A stretch of DNA of 64,000 nt from Prauserella aidingensis (lineage in GTDB: Bacteria; Actinomycetota; Actinomycetes; Mycobacteriales; Pseudonocardiaceae): the NCBI RefSeq assembly GCF_024171865.1, contig NZ_JAMTCN010000004.1, forward strand, positions 1 to 64,000, written 5' to 3'. Positions 1 through 8,664 of the stretch are shown here, in pieces. Below the pieces are notes generated by a model that saw only the letters and a list, made by a program, of their open reading frames with translations, had not been told where the DNA came from and made no database searches. Position numbers and translations under genes: made by a program. Numbering within the stretch: the first letter of the stretch is position 1; every line of letters starts with the position of its first letter.

Positions 1-89
1 GGTGATCCACACCGAACCCGGAGGCCCTCACCCATATCAAGATCATCCACCGCGTGCCGAACCGTCACCAACGTGCCCGAACAGCACAG

Positions 90-2252
90 CTAGCGGCGAG
101 GGAGACCCAGCAACCGCTGCGCCACCACGGTGAGCAGCACCTGCGTGGTCCCGCCCGCGATACTCAGGCACCGGGACAGCAGGAACTCGTGCTGCGCGGA
201 CCCCGTCTCCTCGTCGGCCACGACACCCCGCGACCCGAGGACGTCCAGGGCCGTCTCGGCGACCTCCTGCCGGTGCCGCACGCCGAGCAGCTTCTGCACG
301 CTCGACTCGGCGCCCGACTGACCACCGCCGAGCCTGCGCACCGTGTCGCGGACACCGAGCACCGACACGGCCGATCCGCCGACGACGAGACCTCCGAGCC
401 GCTGTGCGTCGATGTCCGGTTCCGCGGCCAGGAGCTGCTCCACCGCCTCGCCGACCGCCGACCCGCCGCCGAGTGCAACCCGCTCGTTGGCCAGCGTCGT
501 GCGCGCGAGCGCCCACCCGCCGTTCACCTCCCCCACGACGTCGGCATCCGGCACGAACACGCCGTCGAGGAACACCTCGTTGAACCGGACCTCCCCGGTG
601 ATCTCACGCAGCGGCCGTACCTCGATGCCGGGCGAGCGCATGTCGACGAGGAAGTACGTGATGCCCCGGTGTTTCGGGGCGTCCGGGTCCGTGCGGGCCA
701 GGCAGATGGCCCGGTCCGCCTCGTGTGCGAGTGAGGTCCAGACCTTCTGCCCGGTCAGCCGCCATCCGGGGACGCCGTCGCGGTCGGTCCGCTCCGCCGA
801 GGTGCGCAGGGACGCGAGATCCGACCCGGCGCCGGGCTCGCTGAACAGCTGGCACCACGTCACGTCGCCGCGCAACGTCGGCAGGACGAACCGCTCACGC
901 TGCTCCTCGGAGCCGTGCTCCAGGATCGTCGGCAGCGCCCACGCGCCGACCACCAGATCGGGCCGCGTCACGCCGGCACGGCCGAACTCGGCGTCGATCG
1001 CCACCTGCTCGGCGGGCGTGGCGTCGAGACCGTACGGCCGCGGCCAGTGCGGTGCGAGGTGACCGCTCTCGGCCAGCCGCACCCGGGCGGCGCGCTCGTC
1101 CAGGCCGGCCACCTCGGCCGCGACCGCAGCCGCCGCGTGGCGCGTCACCGCCAGATCTCCACCGGCGTGGGCGTCGACGTCGACCTCGACGCCACGCCGC
1201 ATGCCGACCCGGGTCAGCTCGCCCGCCCTGCGGCGCCACGGCTCGCTGCCGCCGAGCAGCTGACGCAGCGACACCGCGCGGCGCAGATACCGGTGCGCGT
1301 CGTGTTCCCACGTGAAGCCGATTCCGCCGAGCACCTGGATGCAGTCCTTCGCGGTGTCGACCGCGGCATCGAGTGCGCCCGCCGCCGCGACCGCCGCGGC
1401 CACGGCGAACTGGTCGCCGTCGGCCGTGTCGGCGGCCCGCGCGGCGTCCCACGCCAGCGCGGCCGCCGTCTCCGACCGGCACAGCATCTCCGCACACAGG
1501 TGCTGCACCGCCTGGAACGCGCCGATCGGACCGCCGAACTGTTCGCGCACCCGTGCGTACTCGCTCGCGGTCCGCACGCACCACTCCGCGACCCCGGCAG
1601 CCTCCGCGGCCGCCAGGGTCGCCGCCAGTTCCGGTACCGCGACGCGGCCGAGCACGTCCGTGGCCGGCACGGCCACCCCGTCGAGTCGCGCCGTCGCGAC
1701 CCGGCGACTCGGGTCGAAGGCCTCGTGCTCGGTCCGCCCCGTCCGTCCGGCGTCGACCGCGAACCACACCGTGTCCGTGGCGCTCGCACTCGCGACGGAC
1801 CCGCCCGTGGCGTCGGCACCGGTCCGGGCGGCGAGCAGCAGCACGTCGGCCTCCGGCCCGTCGGGCAACACCGGCGTGGTCCCGTCGACGACGAAGCCCC
1901 CGTCCCGGTCCGGGCGGGCGACGAGCTCCCCCGCGTCGATTACCACGGCGGCCCGCGCCGAGCCCGCGGCCACCATCGGCGCGTGTTCCTTGGTCACGAC
2001 CGCCTCCGGCCGTCGTGACCACGCCAGCCCGGCCAGGATCGTGCCGAAGCCGACGTCCGCCAGTTCACCCGCTCCGGCCGCGACCCCGGTGACCAGGTCC
2101 GTGACGCCGCCACCCGCACCGCCCAGCACCTCCGGCAGTGCGATCGCAGGCAGGCCGATCCCGGCGATCGCCGGTGCCGGGTCGGCGGAGCGCGCCGCGG
2201 CGCTCACGGCGTCGGCCAGTGCTCGTTGCTCGTCCGTCATCGCGATACCCAC
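90..2252 (-). CDS. fadE34: Fused (double-length) acyl-CoA dehydrogenase, FadE34/ChsE3 type
   Basis: The 720-residue protein carries two acyl-CoA dehydrogenase folds in tandem. Family members of this size include M. tuberculosis FadE34 (ChsE3), which oxidises a cholesterol side-chain CoA thioester using FAD. The N-terminal half has the FGGPIGAFQAVQH core and LGGIGFTWEHDAHRY. The C-terminal half has WCQLFSEPGAGSDLA, the flavin/substrate stretch LTGQKVWTS, and the closing motif SIAGGTTQ. The GTG at 2252 gives MGIAMTDEQ, which fits the usual N-terminus of the family; an ATG at 2240 is possible and neither has a strong ribosome-binding site. The gene is divergent from kstR, as fadE34 is in mycobacteria, and a KstR-like box (2264-2277) lies 12 bp upstream of the start, so repression by KstR and induction by sterol-derived CoA esters are likely. 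The sterol substrate is inferred from family and context. Confidence 0.9.
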   Translation of the reverse strand: MGIAMTDEQRALADAVSAAARSADPAPAIAGIGLPAIALPEVLGGAGGGVTDLVTGVAAGAGELADVGFGTILAGLAWSRRPEAVVTKEHAPMVAAGSARAAVVIDAGELVARPDRDGGFVVDGTTPVLPDGPEADVLLLAARTGADATGGSVASASATDTVWFAVDAGRTGRTEHEAFDPSRRVATARLDGVAVPATDVLGRVAVPELAATLAAAEAAGVAEWCVRTASEYARVREQFGGPIGAFQAVQHLCAEMLCRSETAAALAWDAARAADTADGDQFAVAAAVAAAGALDAAVDTAKDCIQVLGGIGFTWEHDAHRYLRRAVSLRQLLGGSEPWRRRAGELTRVGMRRGVEVDVDAHAGGDLAVTRHAAAAVAAEVAGLDERAARVRLAESGHLAPHWPRPYGLDATPAEQVAIDAEFGRAGVTRPDLVVGAWALPTILEHGSEEQRERFVLPTLRGDVTWCQLFSEPGAGSDLASLRTSAERTDRDGVPGWRLTGQKVWTSLAHEADRAICLARTDPDAPKHRGITYFLVDMRSPGIEVRPLREITGEVRFNEVFLDGVFVPDADVVGEVNGGWALARTTLANERVALGGGSAVGEAVEQLLAAEPDIDAQRLGGLVVGGSAVSVLGVRDTVRRLGGGQSGAESSVQKLLGVRHRQEVAETALDVLGSRGVVADEETGSAQHEFLLSRCLSIAGGTTQVLLTVVAQRLLGLPRR

Positions 2253-2263
2253 GACGCCGATTG

Positions 2264-2277
2264 TAGAACATGTTTCA
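2264..2277. promoter_or_regulatory. KstR-type operator, fadE34-proximal
   Basis: TAGAACATGTTTCA fits the TNNAACNNGTTNNA pattern described for KstR operators at all six fixed inner bases and both outer bases. It sits 12 bp upstream of the fadE34 start, where a bound repressor would block its promoter. The adjacent gene encodes a KstR-like protein, so the pairing is well supported by context. Confidence 0.75.
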
Positions 2278-2339
2278 CTTAACCGGGTGTAACCCGAGGA
2301 TCGCTTTCAGCAGAAGTTGGGTAGACTGCCACTCAGGAC

Positions 2340-2353
2340 TGGAACAGGTTCTT
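2340..2353. promoter_or_regulatory. Second KstR-type operator, kstR-proximal
   Basis: TGGAACAGGTTCTT matches the KstR pattern except for the last base (T instead of A). It lies just upstream of the kstR ribosome-binding site (AGGAG, 2359-2363), so it would act in the kstR leader and support autorepression. The two boxes together would let the divergent genes be controlled separately. Confidence 0.55.
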
Positions 2354-2371
2354 CAACCAGGAGAGATGCCG

Positions 2372-3016
2372 ATGGCAAGCAAGCCCAAGGCGCCGGCCTC
2401 GTCGAAGACGGCGTCCCGGAGCTCCACCGCTCTCGGCCCGATGGGCGGGGACGAACCCGGGACGGCAGCCCAGCGCGACCGGCGCAAGCGCATCCTCGAC
2501 GCGACCCTCGCCCTCGCGGCGAAGGGCGGCTACGACGCCGTGCAGATGCGCACCGTCGCCGAACGCGCCGACGTCGCCCTCGGCACCCTCTACCGCTACT
2601 TCCCTTCCAAGATCCATCTGCTCGTGTCCGGTCTCGCGCGCGAGTTCGAACGCGCACAGGAGAAGCTCGACCGGGGCAGCATCCCGGGCGAGACGTCCAC
2701 CGAGCGACTGCTCGTGGTCCTGGGCCGCAACACCCGGATGATGCAGCGCGATCCGCACCTCACCGAGGCGATGGTGCGGGCGTTCATGTTCGCCGACACC
2801 ACCGCCGCGGCCGAGGTCGAACAGGTCGGCGCCATGATGGAGAACATGTTCGCCAAGGCGATGGGCATCGACGAGCCCACCGACCACGACCGCGACGTCT
2901 TCCACGTGATCGCCGACGTCTGGATGGCCAACCTCGTCGCCTGGGTCACCCGCCGCGCCTCCGCCGCCGACGTCGCCAAACGCCTCGAACTGTCCGTCCA
3001 CCTGCTCCTCGACTGA
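2372..3016 (+). CDS. kstR: TetR-family repressor KstR (cholesterol catabolism)
   Basis: This is a 214-residue TetR-type regulator. The N-terminal helix-turn-helix contains QRDRRKRILDATLALAAKGGY followed by VQMRTVAERADVALGTLYRYFPSK. The ligand-binding half (LTEAMVRAFMFADTTAAAEVEQV, then VIADVWMANLVAWVTRRASAADVAKRLE) closely follows the sequence I recall for mycobacterial KstR, which represses sterol-degradation genes and is released by a 3-oxo-cholestenoyl-CoA ligand. Two ATGs lie close together (2366 and 2372); AGGAG at 2359-2363 is 8 nt from the second and only 2 nt from the first, so 2372 is chosen. The divergent partner is the FadE34-like gene and two KstR boxes lie in the spacer. A 12-bp hairpin follows the stop. 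Confidence 0.93.
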   Translation: MASKPKAPASSKTASRSSTALGPMGGDEPGTAAQRDRRKRILDATLALAAKGGYDAVQMRTVAERADVALGTLYRYFPSKIHLLVSGLAREFERAQEKLDRGSIPGETSTERLLVVLGRNTRMMQRDPHLTEAMVRAFMFADTTAAAEVEQVGAMMENMFAKAMGIDEPTDHDRDVFHVIADVWMANLVAWVTRRASAADVAKRLELSVHLLLD

Positions 3017-3040
3017 GCATCCCGGCGACACACCCGCCCG

Positions 3041-3078
3041 CGCGTGCCCCGGACCCTTCGCCGGGCCCGGGGCACGCG
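3041..3078. terminator. Bidirectional hairpin terminator between kstR and the LLM oxidoreductase
   Basis: CGCGTGCCCCGG (3041-3052) pairs perfectly with 3067-3078 across a 14-nt loop. It lies between two convergent stop codons (3016 and 3100). There is no U-tract, as is common for actinobacterial terminators. Confidence 0.75.
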
Positions 3079-3099
3079 TGTGTCGTGTGCGCGGTGGCG

Positions 3100-3933
3100 T
3101 CAGCCCGCGTAGCGCTCGGCGAACGCGGCGAACTCGTCGAGTTCCCGCAACGTGTCGGACTCCGGCGCGGTCTCGAGCATGAACGTCACGTGGTCGACCC
3201 CGGCCTCGGCCCACCCCGCGATGGTCTTCTCGTCGGCGGGCGCCCCGAAGATCGCCATCGGCACGTCCGGCTTGCCGTGGTCGGCGAACCACGCCTGCGC
3301 CTGCCGGATCTGGTCCGGTGTGGTGTGCGGCCGCGGCAACCAGCCGTCACCGAAGGCGACGGTCCGGCGCAGTGCCGCCGGGCTCTCCCCGCCCACGTAG
3401 ATCGGCGGGTGCGGCGTCGCGGCGGCCTTCGGCCACGCGTACACGGGGTCGAAGTCCACGAACCTGCCGTGGAACTCGGCCTGCTCCTCCGTCCACAGTC
3501 GCCGCAACGCCTCCAGCTGCTCGTTCATCAGCGCGCCGCGCGTCGCCGGGTCCACCCCGTGGTTGCGCATCTCCTCGCGGTTCCACCCGACCCCGACACC
3601 GAGGACGAACCGGCCGCCGGACACCAGGTCCAGACTCGCCGACTCGTTCGCGGTGTGGATCAGGTCACGCTGCGGCAGCAACGCGATCCCGGTGCCCACG
3701 GTCAACTCCCGCGTCGCCGCGGCGGCAGCTGTCAGCGCCACGAACGGGTCGAGCGTGCGGTAGTACTTGCGCGGCAGGTCACCACCGTCGGGATACGGCG
3801 TCTCCCTGCTGGCCGGGATGTGGGAGTGCTCGGCGAGGAACAGCGAGCTCAGGCCCCGCTGCTCCAGCGCCGCACCCAACGGCCCCGGACGGACTCCCTC
3901 ATCGGTCACGAACGTCGAAACACCGAACTTCAT
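3100..3933 (-). CDS. LLM-class F420-dependent flavin oxidoreductase
   Basis: The 277-residue protein is a luciferase-like monooxygenase of the TIGR03619-like F420 group. It opens with MKFGVSTFVTDEG, continues with FLAEHSHIPASRETPYP, and has LVSGGRFVLGVGVGWNREEM, the hallmark cofactor-binding region of F420-dependent relatives, then PPIYVGGESPAALRR and GDGWLPRP. The ATG at 3933 is chosen because the family begins at MKFGVST; a GTG two codons upstream is possible. Such enzymes transfer hydride between F420H2 and organic substrates; the substrate cannot be read from sequence. Its position beside kstR/fadE34 suggests, but does not show, a link to steroid or lipid catabolism. It converges on kstR. 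Confidence 0.85.
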   Translation of the reverse strand: MKFGVSTFVTDEGVRPGPLGAALEQRGLSSLFLAEHSHIPASRETPYPDGGDLPRKYYRTLDPFVALTAAAAATRELTVGTGIALLPQRDLIHTANESASLDLVSGGRFVLGVGVGWNREEMRNHGVDPATRGALMNEQLEALRRLWTEEQAEFHGRFVDFDPVYAWPKAAATPHPPIYVGGESPAALRRTVAFGDGWLPRPHTTPDQIRQAQAWFADHGKPDVPMAIFGAPADEKTIAGWAEAGVDHVTFMLETAPESDTLRELDEFAAFAERYAG

Positions 3934-4056
3934 ATCCACGACCAACCCGCCGGCAGCGGCGTGCATTCCCGGACCGGACAGCCCGTGACGATCGCGCCCT
4001 CCCGACCGCGGGCGCCCGCCCACGGTCGGGCGCCCTGCGGCCGTCGCGGGCGGGCC

Positions 4057-7000
4057 TCAGACGTTGCGCCGGTACTGGCCGCCCACCTCGAAGAACGCCT
4101 CGGTGATCTGACCGAGCGAGCACACCCGCGCGGCGTCCATGAGCACGGCGAACACGTTCTCGCCCCGCGACGCCGCGTCCCGCAGCCGCGCCAGCTGCAC
4201 CTGCGCCTCGCCGTGGTTCCTCGTCTGGAACTCCTCGAGCCTCCGCAGCTGCGAACGCTTCTCGTCCTCCGTGGCGCGGGCCAGCTCGACCTCCCCGCCG
4301 GCCTCGTCGTCGTCCGGATTGCGGAAGGTGTTCACCCCGACGATCGGCAGCTCACCGTTGTGCTTGAGCCGCTCGTAGGTGATCGACTCGTCCTGGATCT
4401 TGCCGCGCTGGTAGCCGGTCTCCATCGCGCCGAGCACGCCCCCGCGTTCCGAGATGCGCTCGAACTCGGTGAGTACGGCCTCCTCCACGAGGTCGGTCAG
4501 CTCGTCGATGATGAACGAGCCCTGCAACGGGTTCTCGTTCTTCGACAGGCCCCACTCCTTGTTGATGATCATCTGGATCGCCATCGCGCGGCGCACCGAG
4601 CTCTCGGACGGCGTCGTGATCGCCTCGTCGTAGGCGTTGGTGTGCAACGAGTTCGCGTTGTCGTACAGCGCACACAGTGCCTGCAACGTCGTGCGGATGT
4701 CGTTGAAGTTCATCTCCTGCGCGTGCAGCGACCGCCCCGAGGTCTGGACGTGATACTTGAGCTTCTGCGACCGCTCCCCAGCGCCGTAGCGCTCGCGCAT
4801 CGCCACCGCCCAGATCCGCCGCGCCACCCGGCCCAGCACCGAGTACTCGGCGTCCATGCCGTTGGAGAAGAAGAACGACAGGCTCGGCGCGAACTCGTCG
4901 ATGTCCATACCGCGGGCCAGGTAGGACTCGACGTAGGTGAACCCGTTGGCGAGCGTGAAGGCCAGCTGCGAGATCGGGTTCGCTCCGGCCTCGGCGATGT
5001 GATAGCCCGAAATGGACACCGAGTAGAAGTTCCGGACCCCGTGTTCGATGAACCACTCCTGGATGTCGGACATCATCCGGAGGCTGAACTCCGTGGAGAA
5101 GATGCAGGTGTTCTGGCCCTGGTCCTCCTTGAGGATGTCGGCCTGCACCGTGCCGCGGACCTGCCGCAGCGTCCACTCGCGAATCTCCGCGGCCTCGTCG
5201 GCGTTCGGCTCCCGTCCGTGCTCGGAGCGGAACGCGTCGATGCGCTGGTCGATCGCCGTGTTGAGGAAGAACGCCAGGATCGTCGGGGCGGGGCCGTTGA
5301 TGGTCATCGACACCGACGTCGACGGCGCGGTGAGGTCGAACCCGTCGTAGAGCGCCTTCATGTCGTCCAGCGTCGCGATCGAGACGCCCGAGGTGCCCAC
5401 CTTGCCGTAGATGTCCGGCCGCGTGTCCGGGTCGAAGCCGTACAGCGTCACCGAGTCGAACGCCGTCGACAGGCGCTTGGCCTCCGAATCGGCCGACAGG
5501 TACTTGAACCGGCGGTTGGTCCGGAACGCGTCGCCCTCGCCGGCGAACATGCGGGCCGGATCCTCACCGTCGCGTTTGAACGGGAAGACGCCCGCGGTGT
5601 ACGGGAAGTAGCCGGGCAGGTTCTCGCGCCGCAGGAACGACACGAGCTCGCCCTTGTCCTTGTACCGGGGCAGGGCCACGCGCGGAATCCTGCTGCCGGA
5701 CAACGTGTCGCGCCACAGCTCGGTGCGGATCTCGTTGCCGCGCACCGTGAACGAGAGCTCCTCGCCGCGGTACGACTCGGCCAGCCCCTCCCACCGGCCG
5801 AGCAGCTCGGTCGTCCTGCCGTCGACATCGGACTCGGCGCGTTCGAGGAGCCGGTCGAGTGCCGCGGCGTCCCCGCCGTCGGCGGCGAGCGCATCCCTGG
5901 CCACGGCGAGGTGCTCCCGGGTGCGCACCGCATCGGCCTGCCGTTCGGTCTCGGCGTGGTAGCCGCGCACGGTCTCGGCGATCTCCGCCAGATACCGGAC
6001 GCGGTGCTGCGGAATGATCGTCGCCGTCTGCGTCGAGACCTTGCCCTCGACCGGTGCGAGCGTCCCCGCCGACACCGACAGTCCGGCGTCGGCCAGCATG
6101 TCGCGCAGCCCCTGGTACAGCGCGGTCACGCCGTCGTCGTTGAACGTCGCCGCACTCGTCCCGTAGACCGGCATGTCCTCGGGATCGGAACCGAAGGCCT
6201 CCCGATTGCGCACCAACTGCCGTGCGACGTCGCGCCGGGCGTCCTCCGCACCGCGGCGTTCGAACTTGTTGATCGCCACGACGTCGGCGAAGTCGAGCAT
6301 GTCGATCTTCTCGAGCTGCGAGGCCGCACCGAACTCGGGTGTCATCACGTACAGCGAGTGGTCGACGTGGTCGATGATGCCCGCGTCGCCCTGGCCGATG
6401 CCCGGCGTCTCGACGACGACCAGGTCGAACCCGGCAGCCTTGCAGGCGAGTACGGCCTCGTCGAGCCCCTGCGGGATCTCCCCGCTGGTCGTGCGGGTCG
6501 CCATCGACCGGAAGTACACGCGGTCGCCGTCGAGGCAGTTCATCCGGATGCGGTCACCGAGCAGCGCACCGCCACCGCGGCGCCGTGTCGGGTCGACGGC
6601 CAGCACCGCGATCCGGAGCTTGTCCTCCTGGTCGTTGCGGAAGCGGCGCACGAGCTCGTCCGTGAGCGACGACTTGCCGGAACCGCCGGTACCGGTGATA
6701 CCGAGCACGGGCACCGTCCGAGTGCCTGCGGCCTCACGAACGGCGGTGAGCCACTCGTCGGGCAGGACACCCTGCTGGAGTTGCGAGATCGTCCGCGACA
6801 GCGTCCGTGTGTCCCCCGCCAGCAGCTGGTCCAGGTCGCCGGCCTGCTCACGGGCCAGGTCGACGTCGCATTCCCGGATCATGTGGTTGATCATGCCGGG
6901 CAGGCCGAGTTCCAGCCCGTCCTCCGGGGAAAAGATCCGCGCCACACCCCGTGAGTGCAGCAGGTCGATCTCGTCCTGGACGATGACGCCGCCCCCACCG

Positions 7001-7293
7001 CCGAACACCTTCACGTGCCCCGCCCCGCGCTCCCGGAGCAGTTCGACCAGGTAGGAGAAGTACTCGACGTGGCCGCCCTGGTAGGCACTGATGGCCACGC
7101 CCTGTGCGTCCTCCGCGATGGCCGCGGTCACGACCTCGTCGACGGACCGGTTGTGCCCGAGATGGATCACCTCGGCACCCTGCGCCTGCAGGATGCGCCG
7201 CATGATGTTGATCGAGGCGTCGTGTCCGTCGAACAGGCTCGCCGCCGTGACGAACCGGACGGGGTGCACAGGCTGGTGCAGCTCGGTGGTCAT
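4057..7293 (-). CDS. icmF: Fused isobutyryl-CoA mutase IcmF (B12 domain, G-protein chaperone, mutase)
   Basis: This 1078-residue protein interconverts isobutyryl-CoA and n-butyryl-CoA using adenosylcobalamin. Domain order is diagnostic of IcmF. An N-terminal cobalamin-binding domain carries DGHDAS, with His24 as the expected lower axial ligand. A central MeaB-like GTPase has a P-loop GTGGSGKSS near residue 205, then AVDPTRRRGG, VETPGIGQGD and NKFE. A C-terminal mutase TIM barrel contains GKVGTSGVSIATLDDM and VSMTINGPAPTILAFF. Length is normal for the family. It differs from methylmalonyl-CoA mutase, which is two-subunit with a separate MeaB. The ATG at 7293 has almost no leader; the promoter elements at 7300-7327 predict a leaderless transcript. 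It would link branched- and straight-chain C4 CoA pools, relevant to valine catabolism and fatty-acid or polyketide precursors. Confidence 0.94.
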   Translation of the reverse strand: MTTELHQPVHPVRFVTAASLFDGHDASINIMRRILQAQGAEVIHLGHNRSVDEVVTAAIAEDAQGVAISAYQGGHVEYFSYLVELLRERGAGHVKVFGGGGGVIVQDEIDLLHSRGVARIFSPEDGLELGLPGMINHMIRECDVDLAREQAGDLDQLLAGDTRTLSRTISQLQQGVLPDEWLTAVREAAGTRTVPVLGITGTGGSGKSSLTDELVRRFRNDQEDKLRIAVLAVDPTRRRGGGALLGDRIRMNCLDGDRVYFRSMATRTTSGEIPQGLDEAVLACKAAGFDLVVVETPGIGQGDAGIIDHVDHSLYVMTPEFGAASQLEKIDMLDFADVVAINKFERRGAEDARRDVARQLVRNREAFGSDPEDMPVYGTSAATFNDDGVTALYQGLRDMLADAGLSVSAGTLAPVEGKVSTQTATIIPQHRVRYLAEIAETVRGYHAETERQADAVRTREHLAVARDALAADGGDAAALDRLLERAESDVDGRTTELLGRWEGLAESYRGEELSFTVRGNEIRTELWRDTLSGSRIPRVALPRYKDKGELVSFLRRENLPGYFPYTAGVFPFKRDGEDPARMFAGEGDAFRTNRRFKYLSADSEAKRLSTAFDSVTLYGFDPDTRPDIYGKVGTSGVSIATLDDMKALYDGFDLTAPSTSVSMTINGPAPTILAFFLNTAIDQRIDAFRSEHGREPNADEAAEIREWTLRQVRGTVQADILKEDQGQNTCIFSTEFSLRMMSDIQEWFIEHGVRNFYSVSISGYHIAEAGANPISQLAFTLANGFTYVESYLARGMDIDEFAPSLSFFFSNGMDAEYSVLGRVARRIWAVAMRERYGAGERSQKLKYHVQTSGRSLHAQEMNFNDIRTTLQALCALYDNANSLHTNAYDEAITTPSESSVRRAMAIQMIINKEWGLSKNENPLQGSFIIDELTDLVEEAVLTEFERISERGGVLGAMETGYQRGKIQDESITYERLKHNGELPIVGVNTFRNPDDDEAGGEVELARATEDEKRSQLRRLEEFQTRNHGEAQVQLARLRDAASRGENVFAVLMDAARVCSLGQITEAFFEVGGQYRRNV

Positions 7294-7299
7294 GCCACC

Positions 7300-7327
7300 A
7301 AAATACTTGGACTTCCTACTAATTCAA
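7300..7327 (-). promoter_or_regulatory. icmF promoter with an overlapping 18-bp imperfect palindrome
   Basis: Read on the minus strand, TTGAAT (-35, 7327-7322) and TATTTT (-10, 7305-7300) are 16 nt apart, placing the transcription start at or next to the A of the icmF ATG (7293). Filling the spacer is the near-palindrome 7304-7321 (on the plus strand TACTTGGACTTCCTACTA; half-sites match at 6 of 8 positions), a natural place for a repressor. Confidence 0.55.
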
Positions 7328-7400
7328 AGACGGCCTCCACCGTGACGACGGTCTCTCCCGACTCCATCGGCGAGGAGCTACCGCCGGGGCGGCGACCCCG

Positions 7401-8024
7401 TCACCCGACCGGGTTCGGGGTCGCGGCGCCGCGGACCGCCAGCCACTGCTGCATGGCGTACTCGACCATCGTGATCAGCGTCTGCTTCGTCGACTCCCGT
7501 TGGCGGGCGTCACACCGCACCAGCGGGATACTCTCGTCGATCGACAGCGCCTCGCGCACGTCGTTCAGATCGTGCTGCAGCACGCCGTCGAACGTGTTCA
7601 CACCGACGATGTAGGGCAGGCCCCTGTCCTCGAAGAAGTCGATCGGGGCGAACGAGTCGGCGAGGCGCCGGGTGTCCGCCAGCACGACCGCGCCGATCGC
7701 GCCGCGCACCAGGTCGTCCCACATGAACCAGAAACGCTCCTGGCCGGGCGTGCCGAACAGGTAGAGGATCAGGTCCTCGTCGAGGGAGACACGGCCGAAG
7801 TCCATCGCCACCGTGGTGGTGGACTTGTTCGGCGTCGCCGCCGTGTCGTCGATGCCGGTGCTCGCGTCCGTCATCATCGCCTCGGTCGTCAACGGCACGA
7901 TCTCGGACACCGAACCGACGAACGTTGTCTTGCCCGCGCCGAATCCGCCTGCCACGACGATCTTCGCCGAGGTCATCGTCTTCGGCGCTGCCTGGCGCGG
8001 TGCCTTAAAGCCGACGGAGTCCAC
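7401..8024 (-). CDS. cvnD: Conservon small GTPase, CvnD-like
   Basis: The 207-residue Ras-like ATP/GTP-binding protein is typical of actinobacterial conservons. The P-loop GGFGAGKTT is at residues 26-34, LFGTPGQERFWFMWD supplies the G3 region (DxxG replaced by GTPG, as is usual in this family), and VNTFD stands where NKxD would be. It starts with GTG and overlaps the end of cvnC by 20 nt, so translation is probably coupled. It is the last gene of the cvnABCD operon and is expected to act as the switch that receives the signal from the CvnA/B/C membrane complex. No cytochrome P450 (CvnE) follows; the next gene downstream is icmF. Confidence 0.9.
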   Translation of the reverse strand: MDSVGFKAPRQAAPKTMTSAKIVVAGGFGAGKTTFVGSVSEIVPLTTEAMMTDASTGIDDTAATPNKSTTTVAMDFGRVSLDEDLILYLFGTPGQERFWFMWDDLVRGAIGAVVLADTRRLADSFAPIDFFEDRGLPYIVGVNTFDGVLQHDLNDVREALSIDESIPLVRCDARQRESTKQTLITMVEYAMQQWLAVRGAATPNPVG

Positions 8025-8664
8025 TCAACACCCTTTCCATCAACATAAAATGCGCTTCGGCGTTCTCGCTGCCCGCCACGGTGCGGTGCACGGTCACCAA
8101 CCCCGTGTCCGCCGCGTCGCTGATCAGCACTCGCGCCACCCCGAGCGGCACCTGGAGGACCGCTGCGATCTCGGCCACCGAACGCGGAGTCCGGCATTCT
8201 TCCATGATGACCTGATGCTCGACCTGATCGGGGACCGGGAGGACCGCCGCATCGCGGGTCGAGATCAACGTCTCGAGTTCCAGCGGGTAGTTCGCTTTCG
8301 TCCGGCCGCCGGTGATGGCGTAAGGACGGACGAAACCGGTTTCCTCAGCCGCCGGCGGCGGCGCCACCGGCTCGACGGGGATGGGTTCGGCCGACACAAA
8401 CTGCTCCTCTCCGGTCCATGACCGGTCGTGGTCCTCCTCACCCGGCCACACCACGTCGGTGGGTTCGGCCGGTGAGGACGACGCTGCTTCCCGGCTCTCC
8501 TGCTCGCCGGTTGCTTCCCGACCGTCGTCGGGGTCGTCCCTACGCTCGCCGCGTTTCCGGCGGCGCAGTCCGGACGTGAGCGCGAAGCCGTTGAGCACGT
8601 CAGCGATCGCGCCCTCCTCGTTCCCGCTCCCGAATCCGGAGTCCGTGTTCATCGTTACGGTCAT
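8005..8664 (-). CDS. cvnC: DUF742 protein, CvnC-like
   Basis: The 219-residue protein has a charged, low-complexity N-terminal half (SGLRRRKRGERRDDPDDG region) and a C-terminal DUF742 winged-helix-like domain: VRPYAITGGRTKANYPLELETLIST, VEHQVIMEECRTPRSVAEIAAVLQVPLGVARVLI, and AHFMLMERVLSGLRRL. The ATG at 8664 overlaps the cvnB stop as ATGA, which settles the start; the family domain is usually about 120 residues, so the acidic N-terminal extension here is long. In conservons this protein bridges the roadblock protein and the small GTPase. DNA binding has been suggested for the fold but is not visible as a clear motif. Confidence 0.88.
   Translation of the reverse strand: MTVTMNTDSGFGSGNEEGAIADVLNGFALTSGLRRRKRGERRDDPDDGREATGEQESREAASSSPAEPTDVVWPGEEDHDRSWTGEEQFVSAEPIPVEPVAPPPAAEETGFVRPYAITGGRTKANYPLELETLISTRDAAVLPVPDQVEHQVIMEECRTPRSVAEIAAVLQVPLGVARVLISDAADTGLVTVHRTVAGSENAEAHFMLMERVLSGLRRL

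Noticed and set aside
1-89. Possible 5' end of a further minus-strand gene after fadE34 (GTG at 66-68 reading VTVRHAVDDLDMGEGL)
   Set aside because: Only about 22 codons are visible, no ribosome-binding site is present, and no family can be recognised; it could be the start of a kshB-like or hypothetical gene but is not supportable.
2317-6954. Very long open frame on the plus strand opposite icmF and the LLM gene
   Set aside because: It is the antisense shadow of genuine minus-strand genes with high third-position GC; its translation is Arg/Gly/His-rich without family motifs.
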